From: Chionoecetes opilio
Taxonomy: Eukaryota > Arthropoda > Malacostraca > Decapoda > Majidae
Length of the DNA stretch: 64,000 bases
Direction: 5' to 3'
Assembly (NCBI GenBank): GCA_016584305.1
Contig: JACEEZ010020317.1
Coordinates: 600,794 to 664,793, forward strand
Positions 1 through 12,548 of this stretch are shown here, piece after piece; position 1 is the stretch's first letter; every line of letters starts with the position of its first letter. The notes below the pieces were generated by a model. The model saw only the letters and a program-made list of their open reading frames with translations, was not told the origin of the DNA and searched no databases. Made by a program: the position numbers and the translations under genes.

Positions 1-515
1 AAGGTGATTGGTATTAAATTATGATGCTAAAATCAGTGTTATTATGCTATAAGCACATGAACTAACTATTTATAAGTGATTTATTTTATTAGAATGATTC
101 TAGAATTAATTTTTATGGTTAAAAAAACCTTTTTAACACTGCATATTTCGGGCATGACGTTCGGTGATCCCCGCATCACTACGATTTTGGAAATCTATAT
201 ATTTTTAAATACTTAGAAAAACATAAGAAAAAGTGACTGACTATGCATATTAGCATGATATAAATGGTGGTGGTGAACTAGTGCATTTAAATTAAAGGGA
301 AAACAGTGTTTTTTTGTTGGTGTAAAGTTGAAGGTGATTGGTATTAAATTATGATGCTATATCAGTGTTATTATGCTATAAGCACATGAACTAACTATTA
401 TATAAGTGATTTATGTTATTAGAATGATTCTAAAATTTAATTTTTAGGGTTTTAAAAAAAACCATTTAACAATGCATATTTGGGGGCATGACGTTCGGTG
501 ATCCCCAACATATAT
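1..515. repeat. 330-bp-spaced direct repeat
   Basis: About 175 bases starting at position 1 recur from position 331 with few differences. Both copies run from AAGGTGATTGGTATTAAATT to the motif GACGTTCGGTGATCCCC. Position 1 is the window edge, so the array may extend further left. No coding sequence is seen. It may belong to the flank of the transposon that follows. Confidence 0.75.
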
Positions 516-856
516 TGCCAGACTCATAGTCCCAAAATAATATGGTGGCCATGCAAGAATCGCCTCTACACTGTAAAAAATACTAAGCTAAGCTAACCTA
601 AACTAACCAACCTAACTATGCATGATGGCTAATGTCATTAACTTTTTTCAGATCTAACCTAACCTACCGCCATCACCGTCATCATGCCTCGCAATATGTC
701 AGGAAGAGCGACAAGCAGATGGACCGCACTGACCTGGAGGCTGCCTTTAAGCACCGCGTGGCCATAGCTGCAGCCTGAAAGAAGCCGCTGACAGATTCAA
801 CATCAAGAAAACAACTCTTGCTGTAATTTGCTCTATTTAGTTCCATATCTCCCCAA

Positions 857-925
857 GGTCTTTTTGTATGACCTCATCCCACGTCTTCTTTGGTCTCCCT
901 GGGATGAGGTCATGCAAAAGACCTC
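857..925. repeat. Short inverted repeat (hairpin)
   Basis: An arm reading AGGTCTTTTTGTATGACCTC and onward to CATCCCA is followed about 14 bases later by its imperfect reverse complement, TGGGATGAGGTCATGCAAAA and onward. The structure lies in the non-coding part between the N-terminal and central remnants of the pogo-like gene. Confidence 0.6.
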
Positions 926-989
926 AGGGATAGCTTAAGGGTCTCTAGATTTATAGATTTTAAAATTTATTCTTTTTTTTGTTAGTTTT

Positions 990-1145
990 TATTGCCAGCA
1001 AGGGCCTTCTAAGTCCTAATTAATTTTTTTTGTTAAAGGATGCCTTCAAGCGCTCTATTTATTAATTTTTTGTCAACTTTTGTTGCCAGCAAGGGCCTTT
1101 TTAAGTCCTAATTCATTTCTTTTCTTACAGGACGCCTTCTATCTA
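990..1145 (+). repeat. Tandem duplication over a putative splice acceptor
   Basis: The stretch GCCAGCAAGGGCCTT...AAGTCCTAATT occurs twice, about 91 bases apart. Each copy runs through a T-rich tract into a possible acceptor: TTGTTAAAG before GATGCCTTC, and TTTCTTACAG before GACGCCTTC. The sequence suggests a duplicated intron/exon junction in the decayed transposase gene. Confidence 0.5.
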
Positions 1146-2361
1146 TCGAAGAAGCTGTCGGATGGAGTTACCTATATGGCTTTTGCTTCCCGTAGCAAAG
1201 GGTTTTCAGCCCTCAACAAGAAATATACATTGCGATTATACCATCCACGCAGCCAAGATGTTCTACGGCCTGCCCATGAACGAGGGTGCGTAGGATGGTG
1301 TACCAGTATGCCATAGCTGTGGGAGCAAGAGAAATCCCTGCTGCCTGGGAGAAAGAGAAAATGGCGAAAAGGGGACGGTACTATGCCTTCATGAACCGTC
1401 ATCCAAACTTGTATTGAAGGCTCCGGAAGGCATTCCATTGCCAGGATTGTTGCCTTCAACAAAGTCAATGTGGAAACCTTCTTTAAGGCTTACACATTAG
1501 CTTTGGAGAAGTACACATTCACGCCGGACCGGATTTTTACAATTTGGATGAGAGTTCATTGTCGACTGTTATGAAGGCAGTCAAGGTTGTGTGTGCGAGA
1601 GGCCAGCCAGTAGCCACGCAGGTAACTCGTAAAACGCGGTGACAGCATGCCCGTTGTGGGCATTATAAAGCTGTGGGGCAGTCCATCCCTCCAGTGTTTA
1701 AAATTTCCCCAGATGCCGATGGAATCCCGCTTTCATGAGGAACACGATCTTTGGTTCCAAAGGGATTTGCATCCTAGTGGCTGGATGAATGGTGAATGCT
1801 TCGTGCAGACACTTCAGCATCTCCATGAGAAGTCTTGTTCTTCTGTAGAGAACAAGATTCTTCTGATCATGGACAATGCTGATGTCACATGAACATTCAG
1901 CCTGTTGAGTTTGCGATAATGCAGGGTATCGTGATTGTTACCTTGCCTCCGCATACAACAGACAAACTCCAGCCATTGGATGTGAGTGTCTTTGGTCCCT
2001 TTAAGACATTCCTGCGTGCCCTACTGAACGACCCCCGCGCTCATGCACCTAACGAGCACATAACAGCCCACAAGTTGCCAGAGTTTGCTTCTGAGGCATG
2101 GACCAAAGCCACTACCCCCTCCAACATTCTCAGTGGTTTCCGGGCGACTGGTATAGGCCACTCAATCGCAACATCTTCCCAGATGATGTGTTTGTAGGAG
2201 CGCATGTAACCGAGCGCCCGGGCACCACCAGAATTTTGTAGTGGAAGTTACTCCAATTTCTTCTGATGGGGGAAAGTTCAGAGGAGAGGAGCGACTGGCT
2301 GAAGGCCATACCTCAGAAGCTATACCCCTTCCCGCTGTGTCTCCCAGGCTAGATGATGTGC

Positions 2362-2590
2362 CTGCCACCCGGGCCCCAGCACGACAGAGCCTGCCACCCC
2401 GAGCCCCAGCACGACAGAGCCTGCCACCCCGGGCCCCAGCACGACCCCCCCTCCCAAACCCCGGGCCCCAGCAGGGACAAAGCCTGCCACCCCGAGCCCC
2501 AGCACGACAGAGCCTGCCACCCCGGGCCCCAGCACGATGCACCCTGCCACCCCGGGCCCGAGCAGGGACGCACCCTGCCACCCCAGGACA
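2362..2590 (+). repeat. 30-bp GC-rich minisatellite inside the pogo-like gene
   Basis: About seven copies of a 30-base unit of the form CCTGCCACCCCGGGCCCCAG + CACGACAGAG. In the reading frame of the gene it gives a 10-residue repeat (ARQSLPPRAP). It sits between the DDE core and the charged C-terminal part, where a linker is expected. Confidence 0.85.
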
Positions 2591-3278
2591 CCCTTCTCAA
2601 CAGACAGACTTAACCCCAGAGTGTGCAGGCCGTTCCCTAAGGTTAATCCTCGTCCTTATGGAAAGGGACGGAAGAGGGTGCGGGCCTGCATTTTAACCGA
2701 GAATGGGGAGGAAATATCTGACCTGAGGTTGAAGGCAGAGAAGAGGCAGAAGCTGGAAGACAAAAAGAAGGCAGCGGCTGAAAAAAAACATTGGGAAAGA
2801 AGAAGGGTCCACAGCGGAAAAAAGTCTGTGCCTGTCCCGGAGGAAGACACCACGACGAGGAGGAGGTTGATGATGTCCGACTTCAGCTGGACGACTCCTC
2901 CGAGTACCCCGGATGAGGTGGACGACGAGGGCACCTGGACTGCGCATCATACCCTTTGCTGCGAAAACATCACAGGTGGGGGACTTTGTTCTGGTTCAGC
3001 TGAAGCTGGAGGAGGAAGGGGGGGTGGGCACATTAGTGTGCTATGTTGCTCAGGTGTTGGCCATCATGGAGGATGGAAAATTAAACCTTTCTTTCCTCCG
3101 GATGAAGTCCGCTAACACCCGAGACACGTTCACCTTCCCTACCATCCTAGATGAAGTTCTGTTGATCCAGAAAAAGTGCAAGGGTGTCCTGGTGACCTCC
3201 AAGGGCATCACCAAGAGGCAGGCTGACCTGGTGAAGGTGTTTCCCCCGCTGCATGCCTTCATGATGCACTCTGAATAG

Positions 3279-4298
3279 TGAGCATAAAAATACCTAGACC
3301 TATCTTTTAATAAATGCTATTTTATATGAGCTTATTTTCATTTCATCACCTAATAATAATGGTGGGTGTCTAGGCTTAGCATATATGTTTATTTCAGGCA
3401 AAAAAAACACAATAATGTTTGATGTAATATGAGTTTAAAAATATTTATACGGGGCCCCCCCATACTGATCCGGTGTCCCCCCTCGTGGGGGGGGACACCG
3501 GACGAGGTGCCAAAAATTTATAAAAAACCTTAAATGACCCTATTATCTGAGTTAAGTATCATGAGGGTACCATGGTGGGCCATATTGTGAAGTTTTTTTT
3601 GGGCACAGGTGCACTCTCTCAGGTTAAAAAATGGGTTTTTTATGAATATTTTTCCACTAATAGTACGGTGTCCCCCCACACCACCCTACTGAGGACGTTG
3701 ATTATACTTATGTATGATATATGAAAACAGATTCTTTGTCATGAGAACAGATTATTGTCTCGAAATAAATCTAAATATCACAAATATGCTAAATGGTTCT
3801 ATGGCCCTCCCCCTTCTTAAGTACCCTAGTCCACAATTGGTGAACTTAAGAATCAGGATCCTGCACAGGGGGTCCTAGACGACATATGAACAAAAATTTT
3901 CCCTGGATGTACTCAGATGTGAAAGAAATCAGAAATATGCTAATTAAAAATTATATAGCTGGGAAGTGCCTTTTGACCCTTACTTAAGTACCCTAGTCCC
4001 CCAAAATGGTGAACTTAAGAAGCATGGTCCTTAGTTTATGGGGCCCTGGGCTACGTTTTGGTAAAGTTTCATGAATGTACTCAAGATGTGAATTATATGT
4101 GAAATTAGGGGTTACTTAGGCCCTTCTTAGGCCCCCCTTTCCACAAAATGGAGACTTTAGAAATGCCAGTTTATGAATAGACTCTCAGAATGACCATTTT
4201 GGCGGAGGTTTCATGGATGTACTCAAAGTGGGAATTAAATCTGTTTTGGGGGCTACTTCGAAGAGCCCCCTCTAGTGGCAGTCCACAATTGCAGAGCT
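3279..4298. other. Non-coding stretch with a GC hairpin
   Basis: No gene is seen. At 3469-3505 CCGGTGTCCCCCC is followed by its reverse complement, forming a stem-loop; the GGTGTCCCCCC motif recurs near 3669. The rest is AT-rich with weak internal repetition of the form CCTTACTTAAGTACCCTAGT, seen at about 3815 and 3980. It may be the 3' part of the pogo-like element. Confidence 0.5.
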
Positions 4299-4302
4299 TA
4301 AA

Positions 4303-6080
4303 GTAATCGTCCAGACCCAAATTTTTTTGCCGAATTTTGTTTAATGTACATTCAAAACACCTAATCCACCAAAAATAATTTATTTCAGGGGCCCTTTTTT
4401 CCGTAAAACACGACTTTTGTAAAAAGCGCGCGAAAAAAAAAAATCTTCCCCCCAACAGGGGGTACGACTGTTATTGATGACGTCAGAACAGGGACGCCCG
4501 CAGACACTGGGTTGACACCTGTCGGCAAATGTTATGATGAGCGATTGTACTTCGGTGTCAGACAGTGAATCTGTCGCTGTGACAGATCTAGAGAAGATGC
4601 TCAATCTGACACCGAAAGAAATGACGCTGGTCGGGGTATACTATGAGGAAAACGAACCTCAGATTGTCATGGAATCCTATGTTTGAGCCCGAGTACGAGA
4701 TAGATGAACAGGTTTAGCAGAGCGAGGTTCAGCAGGAGGACCTGGCACTTCTCCAAAACATGGATGGTAAATAAAGTTAAACCATGTGTGTGTGGGAATC
4801 ACAATGAAGGTACTTTCGAGAAAATCCTATGGTTGTTTTGGAGCTACAGTCAAACGTCATTACTCGGAAACCACATACTAGCATTAACTACAGCATAGAG
4901 TTGGAAAATATTTCGGGCGGGAAGGCAGAAAGTGTGACAGCCACACCACCACAGGTTTTCTCACCACAGGGCACGCCCACCACAACTGGTTTACTTGGTT
5001 TACTTTGGTCTTGTTAAAAGGCAAAGCCTCACAGTCGTGGTGGTCCACCGCTGCTGCCAGTCCTGGCGTCCCTGTCTAACAGGGCCCCTGGTCTGGTATA
5101 GTGTTGGGGCTGAGTCACTGTTTACGGGGGGGCGCCGTTTCTCAACACAACTGCTCGCCCCAACACATTAAGGCGTGTATCACCCTACTACACACGCCAC
5201 TCCTTTCCGTGTGCAAACTTTTCTCGAAAGGCACAGCTGTCTTGCTGCACCCATAAAGGATGCATGCATGTGGCATATAGCAAAAAAAATCTATCAGAAA
5301 CACCCAAATATCTTCAAGTGCTATTAGCGCATTTTCGTGACGTTCACCGCCCTGGTTCAGTCCAGTCCGGACCGGGTCAGGGTGGACTGATGGTCGCGAA
5401 AATACATCGAGACTGGCCCCGTCCCATTCGTCGTTCCTATTTGGGGGGATCGAGTGGGCGGTACTGAAAAGACTGTGGGGGCGGCAGGCGTCCATCTTGC
5501 AATATCCTTTTTGTCGTCCGCCCTTTTTAACCTGTGCTGAAGACTTTACAACTACCACGCCTGTGATACTTTAGTCTTATGGTCGACCATCATGGTGTTT
5601 CATGTCTTATCAGCAGCACGAGAAGCTCCTGGTCGCCTTCCCCACTGACTGTAGTGCGCATGCGCCAGTTCTCCCCACACTGGTCCAACCTGGTCCTGCT
5701 CGCTGGCTCAGCCCGGCCCAGTCCGTTCCAGCCCGGTCTAAACTGCCTCGCAAAAACAGTGGCCGTCCGGGACTAGCCCAGTCCAGACCGGGCCAGAGCG
5801 GCCGCGAAAATGCGCTATATATTTATCTCTGTGTTTACGTGCCTCTCTGATCAGCGCGGGAAGATGAGCCTCCCTGATGGTACGTCACCGAGCCTGAGCC
5901 TGAGCGTCTGCAAACCTTGAGAGCGTTTTGAAAACTCGGGGGAAATTTTCAGATTGATTGCGGATATTTAAAAACGGCTGACTGGATACAAAAAGTGACG
6001 ATGTGTTGTTGATATACTCGTTAATGGCTATGATTTGATTGCATTAAATCAGGAATGATGAAATGGTCTGGACGATTACT
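4303..6080. mobile_element. TTAA-flanked DNA transposon, 1778 bp
   Basis: The left end AGTAATCGTCCAGACC at 4303 and the right end at 6080 are perfect 16-bp inverted repeats. TTAA directly flanks both sides (4299-4302 and 6081-6084). TTAA duplications are used by the piggyBac and Kolobok superfamilies. No intact transposase is present. It carries a broken exon-like reading frame (4534-4766) and GC-rich direct motifs of the type GTCCAGACCGGG around 5350-5800. A rearranged partial copy lies in inverse orientation at 18780-20375. It is either non-autonomous or a decayed composite. Confidence 0.75.
4534..4766 (+). pseudogene. Broken first exon of a multicopy gene, possibly P2RX7-C-domain-like
   Basis: From the ATG the frame reads MMSDCTSVSDSESVAV and continues to YYEENEPQIVM, where a frameshift occurs. 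The next frame continues as MFEPEYEIDEQ, contains one stop, and then gives LALLQNMD before a plausible donor (ATG|GTAAAT). The acidic start followed by MFEPE recalls the N-terminus of arthropod proteins carrying a P2X7-receptor-like C-terminal cysteine domain, but that domain itself is not seen here. The same exon recurs at 18935-19134 on the minus strand. The family assignment is a weak inference. Confidence 0.4.
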
Positions 6081-6658
6081 TTAAGAAAGGCCTTTTGGGG
6101 GATTCCAAGGACAGTCCTACCCATTCCAGGTGTCAAACCTTTTGTACTCACGATGTGAATTAAATGTTTCTGTGCTCCTGGATTATATTTTTTTTCTTCA
6201 ATAAATTAACCATTCTGAATATTAAATCATAATTTTTTTACGTAAGTTTGAGATGTTGCTCAAACTTGCTTTCATGTGCTACTTTTGGTTATGCTTTTCC
6301 ATGTATAGTTATATGTGTGTCTGTTTACGTTTGAATGGCTGATGTATGTGCTTCTTTTCGCATGTGACTGGTTGAATTGTGCCTTAAACACACACTATAA
6401 ATAGTATGCGTATAGATAGGTAGATAGACAGACACAAATTGGTTTATAGAAGATTATGTCCCATTGTTGAGCAACTGCTTTTTTCCCTTAGTGTATAATG
6501 TAGATAGTAATATGCGAAAGCCAACCAACTGTATAATAAAACTGCGCATCCTGTCCTTGGACTAAACTTTTCGACTCTAAATGGCGCGACGCCTCCCCCT
6601 CCTCACCACTTTTTTCTCATTCTGAATTTGATCCCAGAATTATACAATGCCTAACACG

Positions 6659-6971
<313 letters not shown>

Positions 6972-6993
6972 CTAACACGTCCCCCCCTTTTTT

Positions 6994-7648
<655 letters not shown>

Positions 7649-7925
7649 CAGCGGTTCTTAACCTGAGGGGCGCACACCTCCAGGGGAGCAGTAGCGTGCA
7701 CAAACATATTGTAGGGAGTAGGCAGTCAGACACCTGCCGCCATGGTGAAATACTCCTGGGTGGGTACTTACGGGGGTTGATGGGGTGCTGCAGACTTGTC
7801 ATTGAAATCTCCCGTGTCCTCTCTTTCCATATCCCTTAGTGCAGTGGTTCTTAATCTGGGTTCAACCGAACCCCAGGGGTTCGGTGAGCCAGTCTCAGGG
7901 GTTCGGCGGAGACCCTCCGAAGCAC
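7649..7925. mobile_element. Two adjacent hAT-like left termini
   Basis: CAGCGGTTCTTAACCTGAGG at 7649 and CAGTGGTTCTTAATCTGGG at 7842 both match the CAG[CT]GGTTCT[CT]AA start common to many animal hAT elements. The second is followed by the palindromic GGTTCAACCGAACCCCAGG and by two copies of GGGGTTCGG. Right ends were not found, so these are decayed or solo termini. Confidence 0.55.
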
Positions 7926-8046
7926 ATTGCAATTTTCCTATTATTGTAATGCCGGATTATTATTCATCAGAGTAAATTATACGCAAGATTAACATAAAAT
8001 CAAGCAATGCGGTGAAAGAAGAGTTGTGTGTGCATGTGTATGTGTC

Positions 8047-8190
8047 GGATGTGGGCACCGCAAATGAAAATCCACTTCCGCAAATGCAAGTCCGCAAACC
8101 CTAATCCTTACTTTCCGCAACCGCAAGTCCGCAAATTTCTTGAAGTTTGCACTTCCAGAACCACAAGTCCGCACAGCCGCAAGACAATTA
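8047..8190 (+). mobile_element. hAT-like end with subterminal repeats
   Basis: A GGATGTGGGCACCGC start is followed by many copies of a short CCGCAA(A/G)TCCGCAA motif to about 8190. The same layout, in the same orientation, is seen at 20641. Dense short subterminal repeats next to a terminus are a usual hAT trait. Confidence 0.5.
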
Positions 8191-8734
8191 CGTGATATTT
8201 TCCCTGCATAAAATGCAAAAATAAAGGTAAAGCTCTTTGTAGTTGTAAATTAATTAATTTCTTACTAAATCACTTTTGTCAATTGATATATATTAGTATT
8301 TTTTTCATACTTACCCCTCAACGCCCCACATATGATTTAAGCTCACATTTCACTTCCCCCTCATTGTGACTCAATTGATCAACAAACTAAAGAGTAATAA
8401 TTAGTATAAGTACACTACACTCCAAATTATGTTTCATTGATATGATATTAGGCCCTTAACCTCAGCTGGGTATGGCCGTGTTGTACTTAACAAACACATC
8501 ATCCAGGTTCCTCGCCCTCCGACTGACCTACAGTACAGTGTTGCGCACACAGTCACTTGCCCGTGATCTTCCTCCTCCTACTGACGAGGAACACCAGCAC
8601 ATCGTCTACAGCAGCAACCAGCTGGGCCTTGGTGATGGAGGGCGTAGTGGGCGCCATAGTAATCAGGATGCAGCAGAGATCAGACGGCACAAAATTGTTT
8701 GCGCGGCACGAGGGATGGCGGTTAACTCGCACCA

Positions 8735-9640
8735 AAGATATTCAACAACAAGATACCTCACTCGCGGTCCCTCCAATGCAACTTCTGTTATCCGCTGACG
8801 GTGGCGCCGCCGTGCGGCAGGTGTTAAACCAGTCTGCTGGCCCCATTCACTTGCTGCATATGACCAAAGAATATTCACTACAACTCTTCGCCATTTAAAA
8901 CTTTGCGAGTCAACATTTACCATGAACCATTTTACCATTTTCAATAGAAGCGTAACTTTATTGGCTTTCCATTGATATATTTCGTTTTCTGATAAATGAG
9001 TTACAACTATGCATACATTACCGTTTACTAAATAAATAACATCATCAATCGGGTAATTTTCCCGATTGATGATGTTATTTATTCACTTATATATTTCGTT
9101 TTCTAATAAATTAATTAGCACCATGCATAAATTAGCGTTAACTAAATAAATAACATCATCAATCGGGAAAATTACCCGATTGAAGATTTTATTTATGTAG
9201 TTAACGGTAATGTATGCATGATTCTAATTCATTTATCAGAAAACGAAATATGTCAATGGAAAGCTAATAAAATTGCGCTTCTATTGATATGTTTCATGGT
9301 AAATGTTGACTCGCAAAGTTTTAAATGGCGAAGAGTTGAAGTGAATAATAACTTCATGCATATTTCTTCAGTCTCGTAATGACATTTCCTTAGCGTGTTT
9401 TACTGTTTTTTATTTGATAATATTATAGAACAAACAGTTACGAAGATAACATTATATCATATATACTGATAAACCATAGTCTATATGATTTTCATTGATA
9501 GTCGACTCATATGCAGCAAGTGAATGGGCTAGCAGACTGATTAACTCCTGTCGCACGGCGGAGGTCGATTTCACGCGCACCACAGGGCACCCCGGAGTGA
9601 GGTATCTTGTTGTTGAATGTCTTTGCTCGCACCTCGGCCT
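8735..9640. mobile_element. Foldback element, copy 1
   Basis: A long inverted repeat. The left arm contains AACAACAAGATACCTCACTC (8745), TCACTTGCTGCATATGA (8848) and CTTCGCCATTTAAAACTTTG (8886). The right arm contains their reverse complements near 9600, 9510 and 9315-9340. The centre holds two nested hairpins around the core CATCAATCGGGTAATTTTCC (9048 and, inverted, near 9160). About 130 bases in the right arm (9355-9490) have no partner in the left arm. It is a relative of the element at 21399-22335. Confidence 0.75.
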
Positions 9641-11603
9641 AGCGATAACGCAGGGTCAAAACTGTCACCTCACCACCGCAACGCACTAATTCGCTCACAA
9701 CACACTCCTTGCAAGTAATATTTAGCTCTACAGCAGAGCCATGGTCACTGCAAGCAAATAACACTGTTGTGATGCCAGTGTTTCTTCCGTCGTTACAATG
9801 TGAGTTGGAATGAAATTAATTAAGATTAATTCTCTACTAAAAGAAGTATTTGTTACTTATAACTTATAACGATGAAATGATTTTTATTTAGAAGGGAAAT
9901 GCTGCCACCAGTCCAAGCGGGTAATCCTATGGTCTACCCCGTGAACACGATTTAATATATAAAGATTACGGTAGTCGTGGGGATACTATTAGTATACCGA
10001 GTAAGTCTGAACCTCTTTCGGAAACGTGGATAAGTATTTCCACAGCAGAGAATAGTCCCAGCTGTGGTTTTGCAAGAAAAAAAAGAATTCCTACTTTAAC
10101 TTATTTGGTTTATTGAACAAGAGGTTATTCATGGTTGAAAACTTATGTATATTTATGGTTTAATTTAGTGGAGGAAAGCTTCTGAAGAGCATAACCTGCC
10201 TAACTGGACTATATTCCTAGGCCTACCATCTAAATACATACAAGATAAACACCTAAGATATACATGGAGAACATAGGGAAGGGAAATGTGAGAATAATTA
10301 AACTGTTTGCGAGTCGCGACCATGTGGAACACGTGTTCCGCTTGATAAGTCCACCCGCGTGCCTGTACGGGAGTCAGAAGACGAAATCTCTTTTATAGCT
10401 AACACTTATAACAATTATTTGTGGTTTCCTATTTCACTTCACAATTACTCAAATATCACCTAGGTAAATATATAGAAATAAATATATCCTACCACAAGGG
10501 GGGAATGGGGGGGAACACACACGGTCAGAGGTCTTACCTGTACGGGAGTCAGAAGACGAATGACCTCCCGCGGTTTAGGAGACAAGGAGAACCCCAGAGT
10601 GTTTATACAAGGCGGCCATGTTGCCTTGCGAACGACTAAACGCGGGAAATAACGAATGTTTAAATACCCACTAGAGGCTTCATTTACGGGCACAGCGCAT
10701 CGACTGACTCTTATTAGCTGGGGGGGGGGGGGGGGACTATACAAACTAATGGAATAACTATAATCCAATTCTCTTAATTTGATGTAGTAAAATTTAATTT
10801 ATACAAATAAACCATGTGGGTTTATTATGCCTAGTCCGGGGTCCTTGTCCGGACGCGTTTTTTACAGTGGTAGGGTATGGTGAAGCGTGAAAGAGTCTTG
10901 GCAGACTCTTAATTTAAGCGAATGACTCTACTAATTTATGCATCAATATGTGAAACAAACCTCTATTTTCCTCTTTTTTAAGGATGCTAAGAATCTAAGA
11001 GGGTTATTCGATTTGCCAGGGGGGGAAAAGGGGAAATAAGGAGTTTGAGTCTACAAGTTATTGGTAATCGCGAAGTTAATGTCTCACAGATTACACCTCG
11101 TGGCTCTGGCGTTTGGGGGGAAGAAGGAGGATGGAGGGGGGGGGGGGGAGATAGGAATGCAAGAGAGAGAGAAGTATACGCGCGAACGATAGATAATAAT
11201 AGAAATGAAATAATTTGAATGGCGTTATCCTAATAAATAACCTGTTCACCTATATACTGGATTTAGGCAACACTTAGTCTAGACTAAACCTATGGTTATT
11301 GAAACCTTCTCTTTCCTTTCATAGACATGTAACTCGGAAATCGTGTGATGGAAATTTCCATCATTACTCTTGGAATTTTCCGGCATTACACTGTCACCAG
11401 CACACGTAGAATACACACCTCTTGGTATGCTCGCCGTGTCCATATCACTGGTTTATGGCCCTCTGACCTCCCTCTCCTTGCTCAAAATATGCGTATATTA
11501 TATATACGAAAATGTGTCAGTAAGATGATAGTTGGCTCAGTTTTTCTAAACATCTTGCGGTTATTTCATAATCTTGGGTCAGGACACACGATGGGGCCCC
11601 AGA
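9641..11603. other. Non-coding, with a 24-bp direct repeat and G-runs
   Basis: No gene is supported. The sequence CCTGTACGGGAGTCAGAAGA is repeated at about 10362 and 10539, each time followed by CGAA. Poly-G runs occur near 10720-10735 and 11138-11150. One open frame on the minus strand (10460-10768) has proline runs and no recognisable domain. Confidence 0.45.
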
Positions 11604-12375
11604 CATAACTACGTCACGGTTTGTTTATATCGGTGCATTGTGGGGATAAGTCGGGGTCGCCGAGGGTGGACCTACGAAGGGAAAACTACGGCGATGGAAG
11701 AATTTAGAGTTATTTTACGCGAAATTGATATTCCAGGTGCTATATTACTGTGCTCTGTTCTCGCTGACAACACTATAGAGAAGACCTGAGGTAATGGCTG
11801 ATGTGCAGAGGCTTCTAAACCAAGAAAACAAAGTTACAACAGAGCCTCGCCAAAAGGTAAGCAACTGGTAGGTACGTAATGTGTCCCTACCACTTGTTTA
11901 CTTCTTAATGAGACTCTGATGCGACTGTTTTCCTGGTTTAGAAGCCTCTGCACATCAACCATCACCTCAGGTCTTCTCTATGTTGTCAGCGAGCACGGAA
12001 ATATAGCACCTGGAATATCAATTTCGCCCAAAGCAACTCGAAATTTTTTCATCGTCGTAGTCTTCTCTTTGTAGGTTCTACATATTCATGGGTATGATAG
12101 TATTAAAATACCTTATTAATTGAGTTCCTTTTGTTGTCTTTCCTCATAATAAGTAGTGGTACATCACTGTAAGCGGTAAGTGTTACTTGACGAGCCAATG
12201 CATACTCTGAGTCTATACCAACATCACCAACCTTTGCTTTGATTTATCTTTTTACTCCATCCATAAACAAGTTGCATAACCACGGTGACATTACCCGTCC
12301 TTGCCTCATGGTACCTGGTACTCTCGTCTACCGAAATGCTCGTCCCTACACAAATTGGGAAAACTCGCCGACGGT

Positions 12376-12440
12376 AACGGTTAGGTTAGGTTAGGTTGCC
12401 GTTAGGTTAGGTAAAGGTCAGTTAGGTTAGGTATTCATAA
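12376..12440 (+). repeat. TTAGG-type telomere-like repeat
   Basis: Short runs of GGTTAGGTTAGG, the arthropod telomeric unit, interrupted by CCG and AAAGG. The inverse copy, rich in CCTAA, lies at about 13295-13345 in the other arm of the inverted duplication. Confidence 0.8.
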
Positions 12441-12548
12441 TCACAGGTAAAAGCTTATTAGTTATACATGCATACTCTACTCCATACACACTCTTTAACC
12501 CTTCAATACATCCCACATTCCATCCCAGTCTGCTCTGTCATATGCTTT

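Larger units (their letters stand above)
686..3278 (+). pseudogene. Decayed pogo-like (Tc1/mariner superfamily) DDE transposase
   Basis: The remnants read in order on the plus strand but in several frames. Around 690-822 is a psq-type helix-turn-helix start (YVRKSDKQMDRTDLEAAF, and after a frameshift EAADRFNIKKTTL). Around 1640-2200 is the catalytic core, with the aspartate motif KILLIMDNADV and the hallmark LPPHTTDKLQPLDVSVFGPF. From 2362 there is a Pro/Arg-rich repeat, then a Lys/Glu-rich coiled segment. A C-terminal domain follows at about 2970-3278 (VGDFVLVQLKLEEEG...KVFPPLHAFMMHSE) and ends in a true stop. Frames break near 815, 1885, 2200, 2690 and 2980, so no functional protein is made. 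LPPHT..LQPLDV is typical of pogo/Tigger DDE_1 proteins. The terminal inverted repeats were not located. Confidence 0.8.

Noticed and set aside
5142..5558. Minus-strand frame with MPHACILYGCSK, resembling a THAP start
   Set aside because: Cysteine spacing fits, but no SFHRFP-like continuation or clean donor follows, and the frame lies within a decayed transposon.
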